DNA of 55,358 bases from contig NZ_JACJQB010000024.1 in assembly GCF_014696385.1 (NCBI RefSeq), positions 1-55,358 of the forward strand, given 5' to 3'. Within the stretch, counting starts at the first letter, position 1, and every line of letters starts with the position of its first letter. The notes beneath the pieces are model-generated. The model was given only the letters and a program-made list of their open reading frames with translations. It was not told where the DNA came from and searched no databases. A program made the translations under genes and the position numbers. The stretch comes from Pseudanabaena mucicola FACHB-723 (lineage in GTDB: Bacteria > Cyanobacteriota > Cyanobacteriia > Pseudanabaenales > Pseudanabaenaceae). Positions 16,909 to 27,607 of the stretch are shown piece by piece.

Positions 16909-17000
16909 CGGAGAGAGAGGGATTCGAACCCTCGGTACGGAGTTACCTGCCGTACAACAGATTAGCAATCTGCCGCTTTCGTCCACTCAGCCATCTCTCC
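16909..17000 (-). tRNA. tRNA-Ser (anticodon GCT)
   Basis: Reading the minus strand, the acceptor GGAGAGA at 17000-16994 pairs with TCTCTCC at 16916-16910, followed by discriminator G at 16909. The D arm (GCTGAGTGG), anticodon loop TTGCTAA giving GCT (reads AGC/AGU), a long class II variable arm (GTACGGCAGGTAACTCCGTAC) and T arm with GGTTCGAATCC are all present. CCA is not encoded. Confidence 0.97.
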
Positions 17001-17120
17001 AATTTATTAGGAATTATATCTTATCAGACTGCGGGAACAATGCAACCTAATTATTAAAATTTTCAATGAGAATTTTATTTTGCTTTCGACAGTCTCACCT
17101 ACAGCCGATGATTAAAGCCC

Positions 17121-17171
17121 AGAACCAGAGCTTGTGCCGTCCGCTGTAAGGGCAGCACAAGCTCTGGTTCT
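17121..17171. repeat. 17-bp perfect inverted repeat upstream of spp
   Basis: AGAACCAGAGCTTGTGC at 17121-17137 and its perfect complement at 17155-17171 flank a 17-base loop (CGTCCGCTGTAAGGGCA) that itself can pair partly. The core resembles the hairpins at 20484 and 24784. It lies between the divergent tRNA-Ser and spp, so it is probably a dispersed repeat, not a terminator of either. Confidence 0.75.
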
Positions 17172-17276
17172 TATTTCTCCCCGATTTCCCTCCGATTACT
17201 CCCCATAAATTTTCATTACCATCATACAGACTTGAGTGAGTATGAGTGACTATGTAGTTGTGCAAAGATCCCCGCG

Positions 17277-18032
17277 ATGAATATTCCTAACCAATTTCTA
17301 CTAATTACGGACTTGGACAATACTCTTGTCGGTGACGATCTCGCGACCCAAAGGTTAAATCAATATCTCGACAATCACCGTCAGCAATACATCCTCGTCT
17401 ATGCAACTGGGCGTTCCTACAAATCTGCCCAAGGATTAATGCAAGAACGCCAGCTCCTTGAGCCAGACTACTGGATTACGGGAGTTGGCACAGAAATATA
17501 TATCCAAGGAAATCTCGATTTTGTTTGGGCAAATCAAATTAGCACTGATTGGCAAAGAACTGCGATCGCATCTTTTGTGGCTAGTCGATTTCCCCAATTT
17601 AAACTTCAGCCCCAAGCTGAACAAAATCCATGGAAGTTAAGTTTTCATTTACATAATCCTGCTCAGGTCTCTAATCAAACTATTGATCAGCTCGTTCATG
17701 CCTTACAAACATTACAACTCAAAGCACAGGTAATTTTTAGCAGCAATGTTGATGTGGATATCTTACCCATCCGCGCTAACAAAGGAAATGCGGTGCAATA
17801 TATCCAACAAAAGCTAGGCATCCCCACAACCAAAACCTTAGTGTGTGGTGATTCTGGCAATGACATTAGTATGTTTCAGCAACCCACCTTGGGGGTAATT
17901 GTCAACAATGCTCAGCTAGAGCTAATTGAATGGCATTGCGCTAATGCTAATGAAAATCACTATTTTGCCAAAAATGCCTATGCTGAGGGCATTTTCGAGG
18001 CTTTAAGAAGGTTTGAGATGATTTTGACATAG
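17277..18032 (+). CDS. spp: Sucrose-6-phosphate phosphatase
   Basis: A 251-aa HAD-superfamily phosphatase for the last step of sucrose synthesis. HAD motif I is LITDLDNTLVGDD (nucleophile Asp, general acid Asp), motif II is the Thr/Ser of YATGRSYKS, and motif IV is VCGDSGNDISMF. GVGTEIYIQG and the cap domain match the SPP family at the usual length. It lies 37 bases before sucrose synthase on the same strand; the pair likely forms an operon for sucrose turnover. Confidence 0.9.
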   Translation: MNIPNQFLLITDLDNTLVGDDLATQRLNQYLDNHRQQYILVYATGRSYKSAQGLMQERQLLEPDYWITGVGTEIYIQGNLDFVWANQISTDWQRTAIASFVASRFPQFKLQPQAEQNPWKLSFHLHNPAQVSNQTIDQLVHALQTLQLKAQVIFSSNVDVDILPIRANKGNAVQYIQQKLGIPTTKTLVCGDSGNDISMFQQPTLGVIVNNAQLELIEWHCANANENHYFAKNAYAEGIFEALRRFEMILT

Positions 18033-18069
18033 ACGCTTCAGATAGAACAAATACAACAGGAATCTATAT

Positions 18070-20478
18070 ATGCTTTCACTAATTCAGTCGATTTTAGGCA
18101 ATGAAGAGAAAACAGATCTACGCCAGTTTCTCAATCGCTTACATCAACAAGAAAAGCGCTATTTACTCCGCAACGATATCGCTATAGAGTTTGCTGAATA
18201 CTGCGTACGGCAAGAAAAGGATGCCCACTTTGTCAATACATCTTCCCTTGGCAAACTGCTTTACTATACCCAAGAGATTATTCTCGGTGATGGCAATGCC
18301 TGTTTGGTTGTACGTCCTCAAATTGCCCATCAAGAAGTATTTCGGATTACCGATGATCTGGCGGTGCAGCAGATTAATACTAAAGACTTACTCGATCTGC
18401 GCGATCGCTTAGTCAATCGCTTCAATCCCGAAGAAGGGAATACCCTTGAAATTGATTTCAATCCCTTCTATGACTATTCCCCAAATATCCGCGATCCCAA
18501 GAATATCGGCAAGGGTGTCCAGTTTCTCAATCGTTATCTTTCTAGTCAACTATTCCAAGACACGGCTCAAGGGTTAACCGCTCTATTTGAATTTCTGAGT
18601 GTCCATGCCTACAATGGGATGCAATTACTGATTAATGGACGGATTAGCTCCACTAATCAGTTATCAGTTCAGGTCAAAAATGCGATCGCAATGCTCGATC
18701 GGCATCAACCCCAAACCCCATTCAATGAAGTCCGCTTTAGTTTGCAGGATCTCGGTTTTGAAGCAGGTTGGGGCAACAATGTTGGACGCATCAAAGAATC
18801 TCTAGAGCTACTGGACAGTTTGATTGATTCCCCTGACGATCAAACCCTCGAAATATTTCTATCAAGAATTCCGATGATTTTTCGGATCGCTTTGGTATCA
18901 GTCCATGGTTGGTTTGGACAGGAAGGCGTATTGGGTAGACCTGACACAGGTGGGCAGGTTGTCTATGTATTAGACCAAGCCAAAAACCTAGAGCGCCAAT
19001 TGCAAGAGGATATCGCTCTAGCAGGGTTAGAGATTCAACCCAAGGTGATTATTCTGTCGCGCTTGATCCCCAATAGCGACGGCACGACCTGCGATCAGCG
19101 TCTCGAAAAAGTCTATGGCACGGATAACACTTGGATTTTGAGAGTCCCCTTCCGTGAGTTTAATGCCAGCATTACTCAAAATTGGATTTCACGCTTTGAC
19201 ATTTGGCCCTATCTAGAAACCTATGCCATTGATGCTCAAAAGGAATTATTAGCAGAGTTTCAAGGCAAGCCTGATCTATTTGTTGGTAACTATTCCGATG
19301 GCAATCTGGTGGCTTTCTTGCTGGCTCGTCAGCTCAAAGTTACCCACTGCACGATCGCCCATGCCTTAGAAAAATCAAAATATTTATTTAGCAATCTGTA
19401 TTGGCAAGACCTTGAAGACAAATACCATTTTTCGCTTCAGTTTACCGTTGACCTCTTGACGATGAACTCAGCTAACTTTGTGCTGAGTAGCAGCTATCAA
19501 GAAATTGTGGGTACACCCGACAGTGTGGGACAGTATGAATCCTATAAGTCTTTCACCATGCCCGACTTGTACCATGTGATCAATGGTATTGAGCTATTTA
19601 GCCCCAAATTTAACATCGTGCCACCAGGGGTGAATGAGGCTTATTTCTTTCCCTATTCCCAAAATTGCGATCGCTTACACGATCAACAAACTCGCCTCGA
19701 AGAACTGCTCTTTACCCTCGAAGATGATGGTCAAGTCTTTGGCAAGCTAGATGCTCCCAGCAAGCGTCCGTTGTTCTCGATGGCAAGGCTAGATCATGTC
19801 AAAAATCTCACAGGTCTAGCAGAATGTTTTGGCAAAAGTCCAGAACTGCAAGAACGTTGCAACTTAATTTTGATTGCGGGTAAGTTACGAACCGAAGACA
19901 CTAGCGATCGCGAAGAGGCTGCCGAAATTGTGAAACTCTATGACATCATCAATCAATACAATTTGCATGGCAAAATCCGTTGGTTAGGGGTGCGCCTCTC
20001 CAAAACAGATACGGGTGAAGTTTATAGATTAATCGCCGATCGCAAGGGCATATTTGTCCAGCCCGCGCTATTTGAAGCCTTTGGTTTAACAGTTTTAGAG
20101 TCAATGGTGACAGGCTTACCCACCTTCGCCACCATGTTCGGCGGGCCACAGGAGATCATTCAAAATGGAGTCAATGGCTTCCATATCAATCCCACCCAAT
20201 TGGACGAAATGGCAGAAATTATCCTCAATTTCATTGCTAAATGCGAGCAAGATCCCCAAGCTTGGCAAGCCATCTCTGAAAATGCGATCGCAAGAGTATA
20301 TACCGCCTACACTTGGAAAATTCACACCACGCGACTACTTTCCCTAGCCCGTATCTATGGCTTCTGGAATCACACTTCCCATGAGAAGCGCGAAGATTTA
20401 TTGCGATATGTCGATGTTCTTTTCCATCTATTGTTTAAGCCTAGAGCCAAGCAGTTACTAGCCGAGCATAGCAATTAG
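18070..20478 (+). CDS. susA: Sucrose synthase
   Basis: An 802-aa GT-B enzyme that reversibly converts sucrose plus a nucleoside diphosphate into fructose and NDP-glucose. After an N-terminal regulatory half comes LVSVHGWFGQEGVLGRPDTGGQVVYVLDQ, the family signature, and in the C-terminal Rossmann domain FSMARLDHVKNLTGL, GKIRWLGV and EAFGLTVLESM carry the NDP-sugar site (E-x7-E). Length matches cyanobacterial and plant Sus. The plant phospho-Ser region at the N-terminus is not conserved. Paired with spp upstream. Confidence 0.95.
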   Translation: MLSLIQSILGNEEKTDLRQFLNRLHQQEKRYLLRNDIAIEFAEYCVRQEKDAHFVNTSSLGKLLYYTQEIILGDGNACLVVRPQIAHQEVFRITDDLAVQQINTKDLLDLRDRLVNRFNPEEGNTLEIDFNPFYDYSPNIRDPKNIGKGVQFLNRYLSSQLFQDTAQGLTALFEFLSVHAYNGMQLLINGRISSTNQLSVQVKNAIAMLDRHQPQTPFNEVRFSLQDLGFEAGWGNNVGRIKESLELLDSLIDSPDDQTLEIFLSRIPMIFRIALVSVHGWFGQEGVLGRPDTGGQVVYVLDQAKNLERQLQEDIALAGLEIQPKVIILSRLIPNSDGTTCDQRLEKVYGTDNTWILRVPFREFNASITQNWISRFDIWPYLETYAIDAQKELLAEFQGKPDLFVGNYSDGNLVAFLLARQLKVTHCTIAHALEKSKYLFSNLYWQDLEDKYHFSLQFTVDLLTMNSANFVLSSSYQEIVGTPDSVGQYESYKSFTMPDLYHVINGIELFSPKFNIVPPGVNEAYFFPYSQNCDRLHDQQTRLEELLFTLEDDGQVFGKLDAPSKRPLFSMARLDHVKNLTGLAECFGKSPELQERCNLILIAGKLRTEDTSDREEAAEIVKLYDIINQYNLHGKIRWLGVRLSKTDTGEVYRLIADRKGIFVQPALFEAFGLTVLESMVTGLPTFATMFGGPQEIIQNGVNGFHINPTQLDEMAEIILNFIAKCEQDPQAWQAISENAIARVYTAYTWKIHTTRLLSLARIYGFWNHTSHEKREDLLRYVDVLFHLLFKPRAKQLLAEHSN

Positions 20479-20483
20479 TTACT

Positions 20484-20512
20484 TTGTGCCGCCCGCTATG
20501 CGGGCGGCACAA
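20484..20512. terminator. Perfect hairpin between convergent genes
   Basis: TTGTGCCGCCCGC at 20484-20496 and its complement at 20500-20512 around a TAT loop, between convergent susA and the alcohol dehydrogenase. It probably works in both directions, although T runs are missing. The GTGCC-CCCGC core recurs at 24784. Confidence 0.7.
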
Positions 20513-20514
20513 GA

Positions 20515-21645
<1,131 letters not shown>

Positions 21646-21696
21646 CTATGTTTTGGATTACTTAATACTTATGTATTTTACGTTCGAGAATTCAAA

Positions 21697-21733
21697 AAAT
21701 TTAAAAGCGCTGCTTCGCAGCGCTTTTAAATTT
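21697..21733. terminator. Perfect 17-bp hairpin between frmA and the S4-protein gene
   Basis: AAATTTAAAAGCGCTGC at 21697-21713 with its complement at 21717-21733 around TTC. Read on the minus strand it follows the S4-protein stop by 9 bases and ends in an AT-rich tail, so it fits a terminator for the PRC-barrel/S4 pair. It has the recurring GCTTCGC core. Confidence 0.7.
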
Positions 21734-21741
21734 TTGAGGAT

Positions 21742-22518
21742 TTATACCGATCTCGTCATTTGCACTCGATAACGCTCTTTTTTGGTGATCATAATTTCGC
21801 CAACGGTGACTCTACCCTTGCCACGAATCGCTATCAAATCACCAGATTTGACTTGATAGCTCGGCTGTGAGACTGTTTTCCAGTTCACCCGCACATCATC
21901 ACCGTTGATCAGATCAACCATTTTGCTACGAGACATCCCAAACCCAGCCGAGGCGATCGCATCGAGACGCAATGATGCTTCGGTGGAGGTTAGTTCTTTG
22001 GTGACGGGGATGCGAATTTTCAGGTCTTCAATTGCGATCGCAGTTACCTTGACAGGCACGGTGCGAACCTGATTGAAATGGATTTGCAAATATTCCAGCA
22101 ACTCAGGTACAACAATTGCCTGTGCGCCTTTTTCGCCCAAAACATTGACATCACCCACCTTTTGTCGCTCAATCCCTGTACCAAGGATTGCCCCCAAAAA
22201 GTCACGATGGGTTGCCGTATCGAATAAAAAATTACCAGAAATCGAGATCGGTGTGAGGCTGACCATCGATTCGTCAAGGGGTAACTCGGATCTTGCGATC
22301 GCAATTCTTTGCCGCTCAGCCTGTGCATAGCCGCCCCATGCGAGGCAATGGATCTCCGTCATGCGACTAAAGACCTGCAAGGCTTCTGTAATTTCAGGCG
22401 GCGACAAAAAATCGCTGCACACCACATCCCAAGTCTGGATCGCCCGATCGGCTAGATCCAACAAACGGCTGAGGGTTTCCCTATTTTCAACGCGATCGAG
22501 TAAGTCACGGGGTAGCAT
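21742..22518 (-). CDS. Photosystem II S4 domain (YlmH-like) RNA-binding protein
   Basis: A 258-aa protein. The N-terminal part holds the YlmH-like domain (FLSPPEITEALQVF, HRDFLGAILGTGIERQKVGDV) and the C-terminal part an S4 RNA-binding domain (ASLRLDAIASAGFGMSRSKMVDLI, then DLIAIRGKGRVTVGEI). Oxygenic phototrophs name this family PSII S4 domain protein; a ribosome-associated or RNA-binding role is inferred from S4. The start codon overlaps the stop of the PRC-barrel gene (TAATG), indicating translational coupling. Confidence 0.88.
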   Translation of the reverse strand: MLPRDLLDRVENRETLSRLLDLADRAIQTWDVVCSDFLSPPEITEALQVFSRMTEIHCLAWGGYAQAERQRIAIARSELPLDESMVSLTPISISGNFLFDTATHRDFLGAILGTGIERQKVGDVNVLGEKGAQAIVVPELLEYLQIHFNQVRTVPVKVTAIAIEDLKIRIPVTKELTSTEASLRLDAIASAGFGMSRSKMVDLINGDDVRVNWKTVSQPSYQVKSGDLIAIRGKGRVTVGEIMITKKERYRVQMTRSV

Positions 22519-23513
22519 TAAATTTCGTCAAATTCCTCTTCAGGAAAGCGTTGTTTGGACTTGTCAGGAATCTTGGGTTCGCCCCAAGCATCACGGATCT
22601 GCTGCTGGGTTTCGTTACGAAAATTGGTTTTCGGAGATTCTAGATAATCATCTTCAAAATCATCGTACTCATCATCGTAGGTATCAATCGGCGTTGGTGG
22701 CACGACTGGGCGTGATGGCTCAGGACGGATTTCGGCTGCTCTCGCTTGACGACGTTGGGGTGGTGGGTTTACAGGCACTCTCTCCTCAGCCCAGTTGTCC
22801 CCATCATCCCAAGCTTGCTCTTGGCGATAGACAGGACGCTGTTGTTGCGGTGGTGGCGAGTAGGTGCTTCTAGTGCCTGACGACAGCGCATTGTCGCGGA
22901 TTGTGGTCGTCGGTGGCATGTAGTCATCATCAAATTCATCTTCCCAAGGCGCTTTGCCCAAACCGAGCCGCTCTAACAAGCCCTTGCTCAGTTGCGTCAT
23001 CCGATCTTCCATGCCCTCGGTGACAATAATGCGATCACGCCCAACGGCAATAATTTCATTCACATCTAGCTCATAGGTACTGATCAAGCTAGCAGGAATA
23101 ATCGGATTGCCCACGGAGGCGACAATCAAAAACAGCAAATCACCCGTCTCAGGGTCAAATTTAAAGTCGCGGACTTTGCCCAATGGCTCACCCGACTCAG
23201 TAACCACTTCATTGTTAATCAGACTGGTGTAGCGCTCGGTGATCAAAATATCTTCGAGTACCGACTCGTCATCCACCAAAATTGCATCTGGTCCCAGCAA
23301 ATCAATATTGTCAAGGGACATAAAAAAAGCATCGCCAATCCCAATCGGAGTGCCTGGCACAAAGCGCTCTGATACAGTCACCCCAGTTACTCGGCGCTGA
23401 TCAACATCTAGCCAGATTTGCGTTACGATGCCAAGCCGAGTGGCAGATCGTTTGCTAAAAATTTGCAAACCCAGAACGGCGGCACGTTGACGAAGATTTT
23501 CCGATTGCATCAT
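22518..23513 (-). CDS. PRC-barrel domain protein
   Basis: A 331-aa protein with two PRC-barrel modules: residues about 10-80 (GIVTQIWLDVDQRRVTGVTV) and about 95-165 (SLINNEVVTESGEPLGKVRDF, then DLLFLIVASVG). The second half is a long disordered region rich in Pro, Gln, Arg and acidic residues with tyrosines. PRC barrels occur in photosynthetic reaction centre H subunits and in RNA-processing factors; no membrane helix is present, so a cytoplasmic adaptor role is likely. Overlap with the S4-protein start suggests that the two proteins work together. Confidence 0.82.
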   Translation of the reverse strand: MMQSENLRQRAAVLGLQIFSKRSATRLGIVTQIWLDVDQRRVTGVTVSERFVPGTPIGIGDAFFMSLDNIDLLGPDAILVDDESVLEDILITERYTSLINNEVVTESGEPLGKVRDFKFDPETGDLLFLIVASVGNPIIPASLISTYELDVNEIIAVGRDRIIVTEGMEDRMTQLSKGLLERLGLGKAPWEDEFDDDYMPPTTTIRDNALSSGTRSTYSPPPQQQRPVYRQEQAWDDGDNWAEERVPVNPPPQRRQARAAEIRPEPSRPVVPPTPIDTYDDEYDDFEDDYLESPKTNFRNETQQQIRDAWGEPKIPDKSKQRFPEEEFDEI

Positions 23514-23686
23514 GGCGGTGACGTGACTCTAAAATTATTCCTTAATTAACTGGGGATTCCTGAAAAATGGGGATTCCCAAATAAGTGGGGCATGAACTAA
23601 ACAGGAGTGCAAATACCTAGCCCTGATTTTAGCAGACTAGATCCCCATCGTCATTTTTATGCTGTTTAATGCAAATTAATCCAAGT

Positions 23687-24688
23687 CTAGAGCGCTTCAA
23701 GTTTCGTCAGACGCTCCGCTAGCAATTCTTCTAAAGCCACCAGTGCCTTCGAGAAGCCCTTAATACCTTCATCAAGTTTTTCCGATGCCATGCGATCGCT
23801 AGCGTGCATCGCATCGAAGGTGGCTTTATCCATAGGGATCTGGGCAATCTCCGCGTTAATTGCGATCGCAGGATCAAGTTTACGCATCAACTCACCCTCG
23901 GTATGTTGCAGTTCATCGAGCAGTGCAGGGGAAATCGTCAGCAAATCGCAACCCGCCAGTTCGACAATTTCGCCCATATTGCGAAAACTTGCACCCATGA
24001 TTTCGGTTTTATACCCAAACTTTTTGTAGTAGTTATAAATTCGGGACACAGACAAAACTCCGGGATCTTCAGCAGCAGGATAACTATCACGACCTGTATC
24101 TTTTTTATGCCAATCGAGAATCCGTCCCACAAAGGGCGAAATTAATTTCACGCCTGCTTCCGCACAGGCAATCGCTTGATGCAATCCAAACAACAAAGTC
24201 AAGTTGCAATGAATTCCTTCCTTCTCTAATGCTTCTGCTGCCTTGATTCCCTCCCACGTTGCCGCGATTTTAATCAAAACGCGATCGCGAGAAATACCAT
24301 GGGCTTCGTATTGGGCGATTAAGTAATGGGCTTTTTCTAAGGTGGCGATTGTGTCGTAGGACAGCCGCGCATCGACTTCCGTAGAAACACGACCGGGGAT
24401 AATTTGTAAGATTCGCATTCCAAAGGCAACCGCCAGACGGTCAAAGGCTAAGGAAGCTACTTGTTTGGCAGGTGCATCTTTGCCTAGTTCATTTCTTGCA
24501 GCAATTAGGGTTTCATCCACAATTTCTTGATACTGCGGCATCTGCGCGGCTGCGGTAATCAAGGAGGGATTCGTCGTAGCATCTTGGGGCTTGACTAGTT
24601 CGATCGCATGGATATCTCCTGTATCGGCAACCACAACCGTCATTTCCCGCAATTGATCCAAAAAGTTCTTCGGCAAATCGTTAGGCAT
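23687..24688 (-). CDS. tal: Transaldolase
   Basis: A 333-aa class I transaldolase linking sedoheptulose-7-P and glyceraldehyde-3-P to erythrose-4-P and fructose-6-P in the oxidative pentose phosphate pathway. Substrate motif [10 protein letters not shown] is near the N-terminus, the Schiff-base Lys lies in [12 protein letters not shown], and [12 protein letters not shown] and [11 protein letters not shown] follow. GGAGG at 24694-24698 sits five bases before ATG 24688, so that start is preferred over ATG 24700. It has the TalB-like length without the C-terminal EF-hand extension found in some cyanobacteria. Confidence 0.95.
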   Translation of the reverse strand: MPNDLPKNFLDQLREMTVVVADTGDIHAIELVKPQDATTNPSLITAAAQMPQYQEIVDETLIAARNELGKDAPAKQVASLAFDRLAVAFGMRILQIIPGRVSTEVDARLSYDTIATLEKAHYLIAQYEAHGISRDRVLIKIAATWEGIKAAEALEKEGIHCNLTLLFGLHQAIACAEAGVKLISPFVGRILDWHKKDTGRDSYPAAEDPGVLSVSRIYNYYKKFGYKTEIMGASFRNMGEIVELAGCDLLTISPALLDELQHTEGELMRKLDPAIAINAEIAQIPMDKATFDAMHASDRMASEKLDEGIKGFSKALVALEELLAERLTKLEAL

Positions 24689-24783
24689 CAGATCCTCCAT
24701 AGCACCAGCTCAGCACTGGCTAGGTTTGCACGCCTATCTTAACCTCAAGCATTTATAAACCGTCTGCGATTTCACAAAAAATA

Positions 24784-24820
24784 AAGCCTGTGCCACCCGC
24801 CTAGTGGGTGGCACAGGCTT
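24784..24820. terminator. 15-bp hairpin downstream of glnQ-like gene
   Basis: AAGCCTGTGCCACCC at 24784-24798 pairs perfectly with 24806-24820. On the minus strand it follows the stop of the ATPase gene (24827) by 6 bases and probably ends that transcript before tal. The core resembles the hairpin at 20484. Confidence 0.7.
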
Positions 24821-24826
24821 ATAGAA

Positions 24827-25594
24827 TTACAAAATCTGTGACAAAAACTTCTTGGTGCGCTCCTGTTGCGGATTTTGGAAAAACTCTTCAGGTTGAGCCT
24901 CTTCCACAATCACACCACCATCCATAAACACGATCCGATCGGCAACTTCACGGGCAAACCCCACCTCATGGGTGACGACCACCATGGTCATTCCCGAATC
25001 CGCCAACGCTCGCATCACATCGAGAACTTCCCGCACCATCTCAGGATCAAGGGATGAAGTTGGCTCATCAAAGAGCATAATTTTCGGCTGCATTGCCAAG
25101 GCTCTGGCGATCGCCACCCGTTGTTGTTGTCCGCCCGATAGCTGCAATGGATACTTATGCGCCTGCTGCGAAATCCCCACTCGTTCTAATAATTGGGTAG
25201 CAACCTCAGCAGACTTTGTTTTTGACCACTTTCGCACCCATGAAGGCGCGAGGGTAATATTTTGGAAAACCGTCAGATGCGGAAAAAGATTGAATTGCTG
25301 AAATACCATCCCCACTTCGCGGCGAATTGTATCGATATTACGATGATTTTCAGGCGATAGTTCAAATCCATCAATGAAGATTTTGCCCCTTTGATATTCC
25401 TCTAGGGCATTGAAGGTTCTAGCAAAGGTGGACTTACCTGAACCCGATGGGCCCATAATCACCACCACTTCACCACGATTGACAGTCAGATTCACACCTT
25501 TGAGGACATGGAAGTTGCCATACCACTTATGCACGTCTTGGGCGACAATCATCGGCTCAGACATGGACAGATTTGCAGCGATTGTTTCTTGCAT
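24827..25594 (-). CDS. Polar amino acid ABC transporter ATPase (GlnQ-like), orphan
   Basis: A 255-aa ABC ATPase of the amino-acid uptake (PAAT) type. Walker [11 protein letters not shown]-loop [12 protein letters not shown], signature LSGGQQQR, Walker [15 protein letters not shown] and switch His VVVTHE are all intact. Substrate group is inferred from the family: glutamine, glutamate or other polar amino acids. No permease or binding protein is nearby; instead the gene begins three bases after a beta-helix envelope protein on the same strand, an unusual pairing. Partner membrane subunits must be encoded elsewhere. Confidence 0.9.
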   Translation of the reverse strand: MQETIAANLSMSEPMIVAQDVHKWYGNFHVLKGVNLTVNRGEVVVIMGPSGSGKSTFARTFNALEEYQRGKIFIDGFELSPENHRNIDTIRREVGMVFQQFNLFPHLTVFQNITLAPSWVRKWSKTKSAEVATQLLERVGISQQAHKYPLQLSGGQQQRVAIARALAMQPKIMLFDEPTSSLDPEMVREVLDVMRALADSGMTMVVVTHEVGFAREVADRIVFMDGGVIVEEAQPEEFFQNPQQERTKKFLSQIL

Positions 25595-25597
25595 GGT

Positions 25598-27367
25598 TTA
25601 GAGACTGTTTTGATGGATGACCCGCGCATCTACGCCTATGCCCGATCGCATAATCACCTTTAAGACCTCAGCGCGATCGCGATCGGGATAGCCCTGCACC
25701 ATAATGATATTACCGAATCGCGAAGAAATGATTTTGGCAGTGGGTACAGCACTGCGGACTTGACCGAGCAACTCGCCATCAGCAGAGGGAATTACTACCA
25801 AATAGGGGAATGTCTCATTGGCAGGTGGTGGCACAAGAGCAGCGATTTGGGGATTGTAAGGAACGGGTGCAGCGCTAACGGGGGTTGATGTGGTGGGAGT
25901 TACTTCTAAGGTATTGGGAGAAGTGTTAGGAACTGCGGGAGGAGTGCTAGGGATAAATTGCGATCGCAAAGGCTGAGTGGGAATACTTGGCACAGGATCA
26001 CGCTCTATCAGAATCTCATTATTAACTTGAGAATTAGTTTGAGATGACTTTGGGGCAGCCGCTATTAAATTATTTGAGGTAGAAGATGCGTTGCCAGAAA
26101 TTGGTTGCGGCACATCAGGCAACGGCTCCACAAAAATACTGCTGCTGGATGGCGCTAGGGCAGTGGGCGGCGTAATAGGAGGCTTAAAGCTGGTTTCCGC
26201 AGGTGCTTTGGTAATTTCAATAGTATTTGCATTGGAAACCTGACTAGGCACGACAGGTTTATTATTCGTGGCGACAGGTAATACTGTCCTCACGGAAGGA
26301 GTAGGAATAGGTGTACTAGCAATGGTGGGCGCAGGCGCGGCAGGAGATTCCCCGACAAAGGCGATATTTCCTGCAATCTTTTTAGAATTCAAGTCATTGC
26401 CGACCGCAACTTGAGTTACTCCAGAGTTATTATTGAGATCCTTGCCTAGATTGTCTTTAAAGGTATTATTCCCCAAGTTAGTCGAAGTTCCCAAATCGGG
26501 GGTAGGATAGCCCTTGCGATCCTTGAGAATGACAATACCATCGCGTTTATTATTCGTAATCAAGTTATTTCGCAACACTGGCGCAGCCAGATTGGAAATC
26601 ACAATGCCATCAACATTGTTGATAATGTTGTTATTGGTCACATTCACCCGCGAGTTCTGTCCAATCGCTAAGCCAAAGCCTGTACTTTCAAAGGTATTAT
26701 TCCGAATCTCGCCTGTGCTATTACCAACCGCCGAGATTCCATTAGCTCCATTCTGCTTAAATAGATTTTCATTCACAATTACATCGGCAGTCCCCGCTAA
26801 AAATAGTCCTTCCCGATTACTATTAGCAAAAGTATTATTGGCTAAGGTCACGCGCTTACTAGACTCTGCCCAAATTGCTGTTCCCCTTGTATTCGGATTG
26901 GTCAGGGTAATTCCTTCAATTCTGGTGTCATTGTCAGCCAATAGCATAATATTTTGGCTAGCAAACGAAGGACTCAAAAATCTGCCACCCCCACGAATAA
27001 TCGTGTTAATGCCTCTTACCGTTGGCTCACCCCGCAAAGTGACCCCTACAGGTAATTTAATGGGGAAAATCTCGCCTGTTGCTTCGGTATAAACACCCTG
27101 CTGTAGCTGAATTACTGTTCCTGCCGTGGGATTAGTCGCTAGAGCTGCCGTAATTGATCCGTAGGGATTATTCGGAGATCCATCCCCGTTAGAATTCGCA
27201 TTTGGCGATACATACAGCAGTGCTGCCATCTGTGGCAGTTGGCTAAGGTTATCAGTTGGTTGAGCAATCTGCGGCGCATTTAGTGACCCTGCCCAAATCG
27301 GTGGGGCAACTACTAAAAATGTCAGGCTCGTTGCGATCGCACTAAAAAGACTGGGCTTACACCGCAT
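25598..27367 (-). CDS. Exported right-handed beta-helix (DUF1565) protein with C-terminal SPOR-like domain
   Basis: ATG 27367 is preceded by AGAGGA at 8 bases and gives a proper signal peptide (MRCKPSLFSAIATSLTFL, cleavage near IWA). The mature protein starts with DUF1565 (LYVSPNANSNGDGSPNNPYG), continues with pectate-lyase-like parallel beta-helix turns with Asn ladders (NTFANSNREG, NNNIINNVDGIVIS), then a long Pro/Thr/Ser-rich linker (about residues 345-500), and ends with a roughly 70-residue SPOR-like fold (YLVVIPSADGELLGQVRSAV). A role in the periplasm or outer layer is likely; glycan binding or lyase activity is possible but no catalytic set is evident. It is transcribed with the GlnQ-like ATPase. 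Confidence 0.8.
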   Translation of the reverse strand: MRCKPSLFSAIATSLTFLVVAPPIWAGSLNAPQIAQPTDNLSQLPQMAALLYVSPNANSNGDGSPNNPYGSITAALATNPTAGTVIQLQQGVYTEATGEIFPIKLPVGVTLRGEPTVRGINTIIRGGGRFLSPSFASQNIMLLADNDTRIEGITLTNPNTRGTAIWAESSKRVTLANNTFANSNREGLFLAGTADVIVNENLFKQNGANGISAVGNSTGEIRNNTFESTGFGLAIGQNSRVNVTNNNIINNVDGIVISNLAAPVLRNNLITNNKRDGIVILKDRKGYPTPDLGTSTNLGNNTFKDNLGKDLNNNSGVTQVAVGNDLNSKKIAGNIAFVGESPAAPAPTIASTPIPTPSVRTVLPVATNNKPVVPSQVSNANTIEITKAPAETSFKPPITPPTALAPSSSSIFVEPLPDVPQPISGNASSTSNNLIAAAPKSSQTNSQVNNEILIERDPVPSIPTQPLRSQFIPSTPPAVPNTSPNTLEVTPTTSTPVSAAPVPYNPQIAALVPPPANETFPYLVVIPSADGELLGQVRSAVPTAKIISSRFGNIIMVQGYPDRDRAEVLKVIMRSGIGVDARVIHQNSL

Positions 27368-27537
27368 ACAGAAATTCCTCTTAACCAACGGATAAAATCA
27401 AATCAAATCAAAGCAACACCAATGACTGTGTGCGACTGTGTGCTAGTGCCAATCAAAATACACGAAAAATTAACCACTGGCAAAAAATTATCAAAAATTA
27501 AATCTTATCCTTACCCTGCGGTCATCATTGTCTGTCT

Positions 27538-27570
27538 ATAGAGTTGCGGCGCTTCGCGCCGCAACTCTAT
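27538..27570. repeat. Second copy of the GAGTTGCGGCGC palindrome
   Basis: Arms 27538-27552 and 27556-27570 pair perfectly around TTC. The core is identical to the hairpin at 14858-14906, and the right flank (ATTTTGGTTTT, then GTCTT) is also shared, so this is one dispersed element in two copies. It lies after the cation efflux gene on the minus strand and may also act as its terminator. Confidence 0.8.
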
Positions 27571-27607
27571 TTTGGTTTTATGTCTTAACGTACTTAGCTA
27601 TATGCCA

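Noticed and set aside
26514-27092. Plus-strand frame of 192 codons inside the beta-helix gene
   Set aside because: Antisense shadow of repetitive beta-helix sequence with low-complexity composition; no ribosome site or homology.
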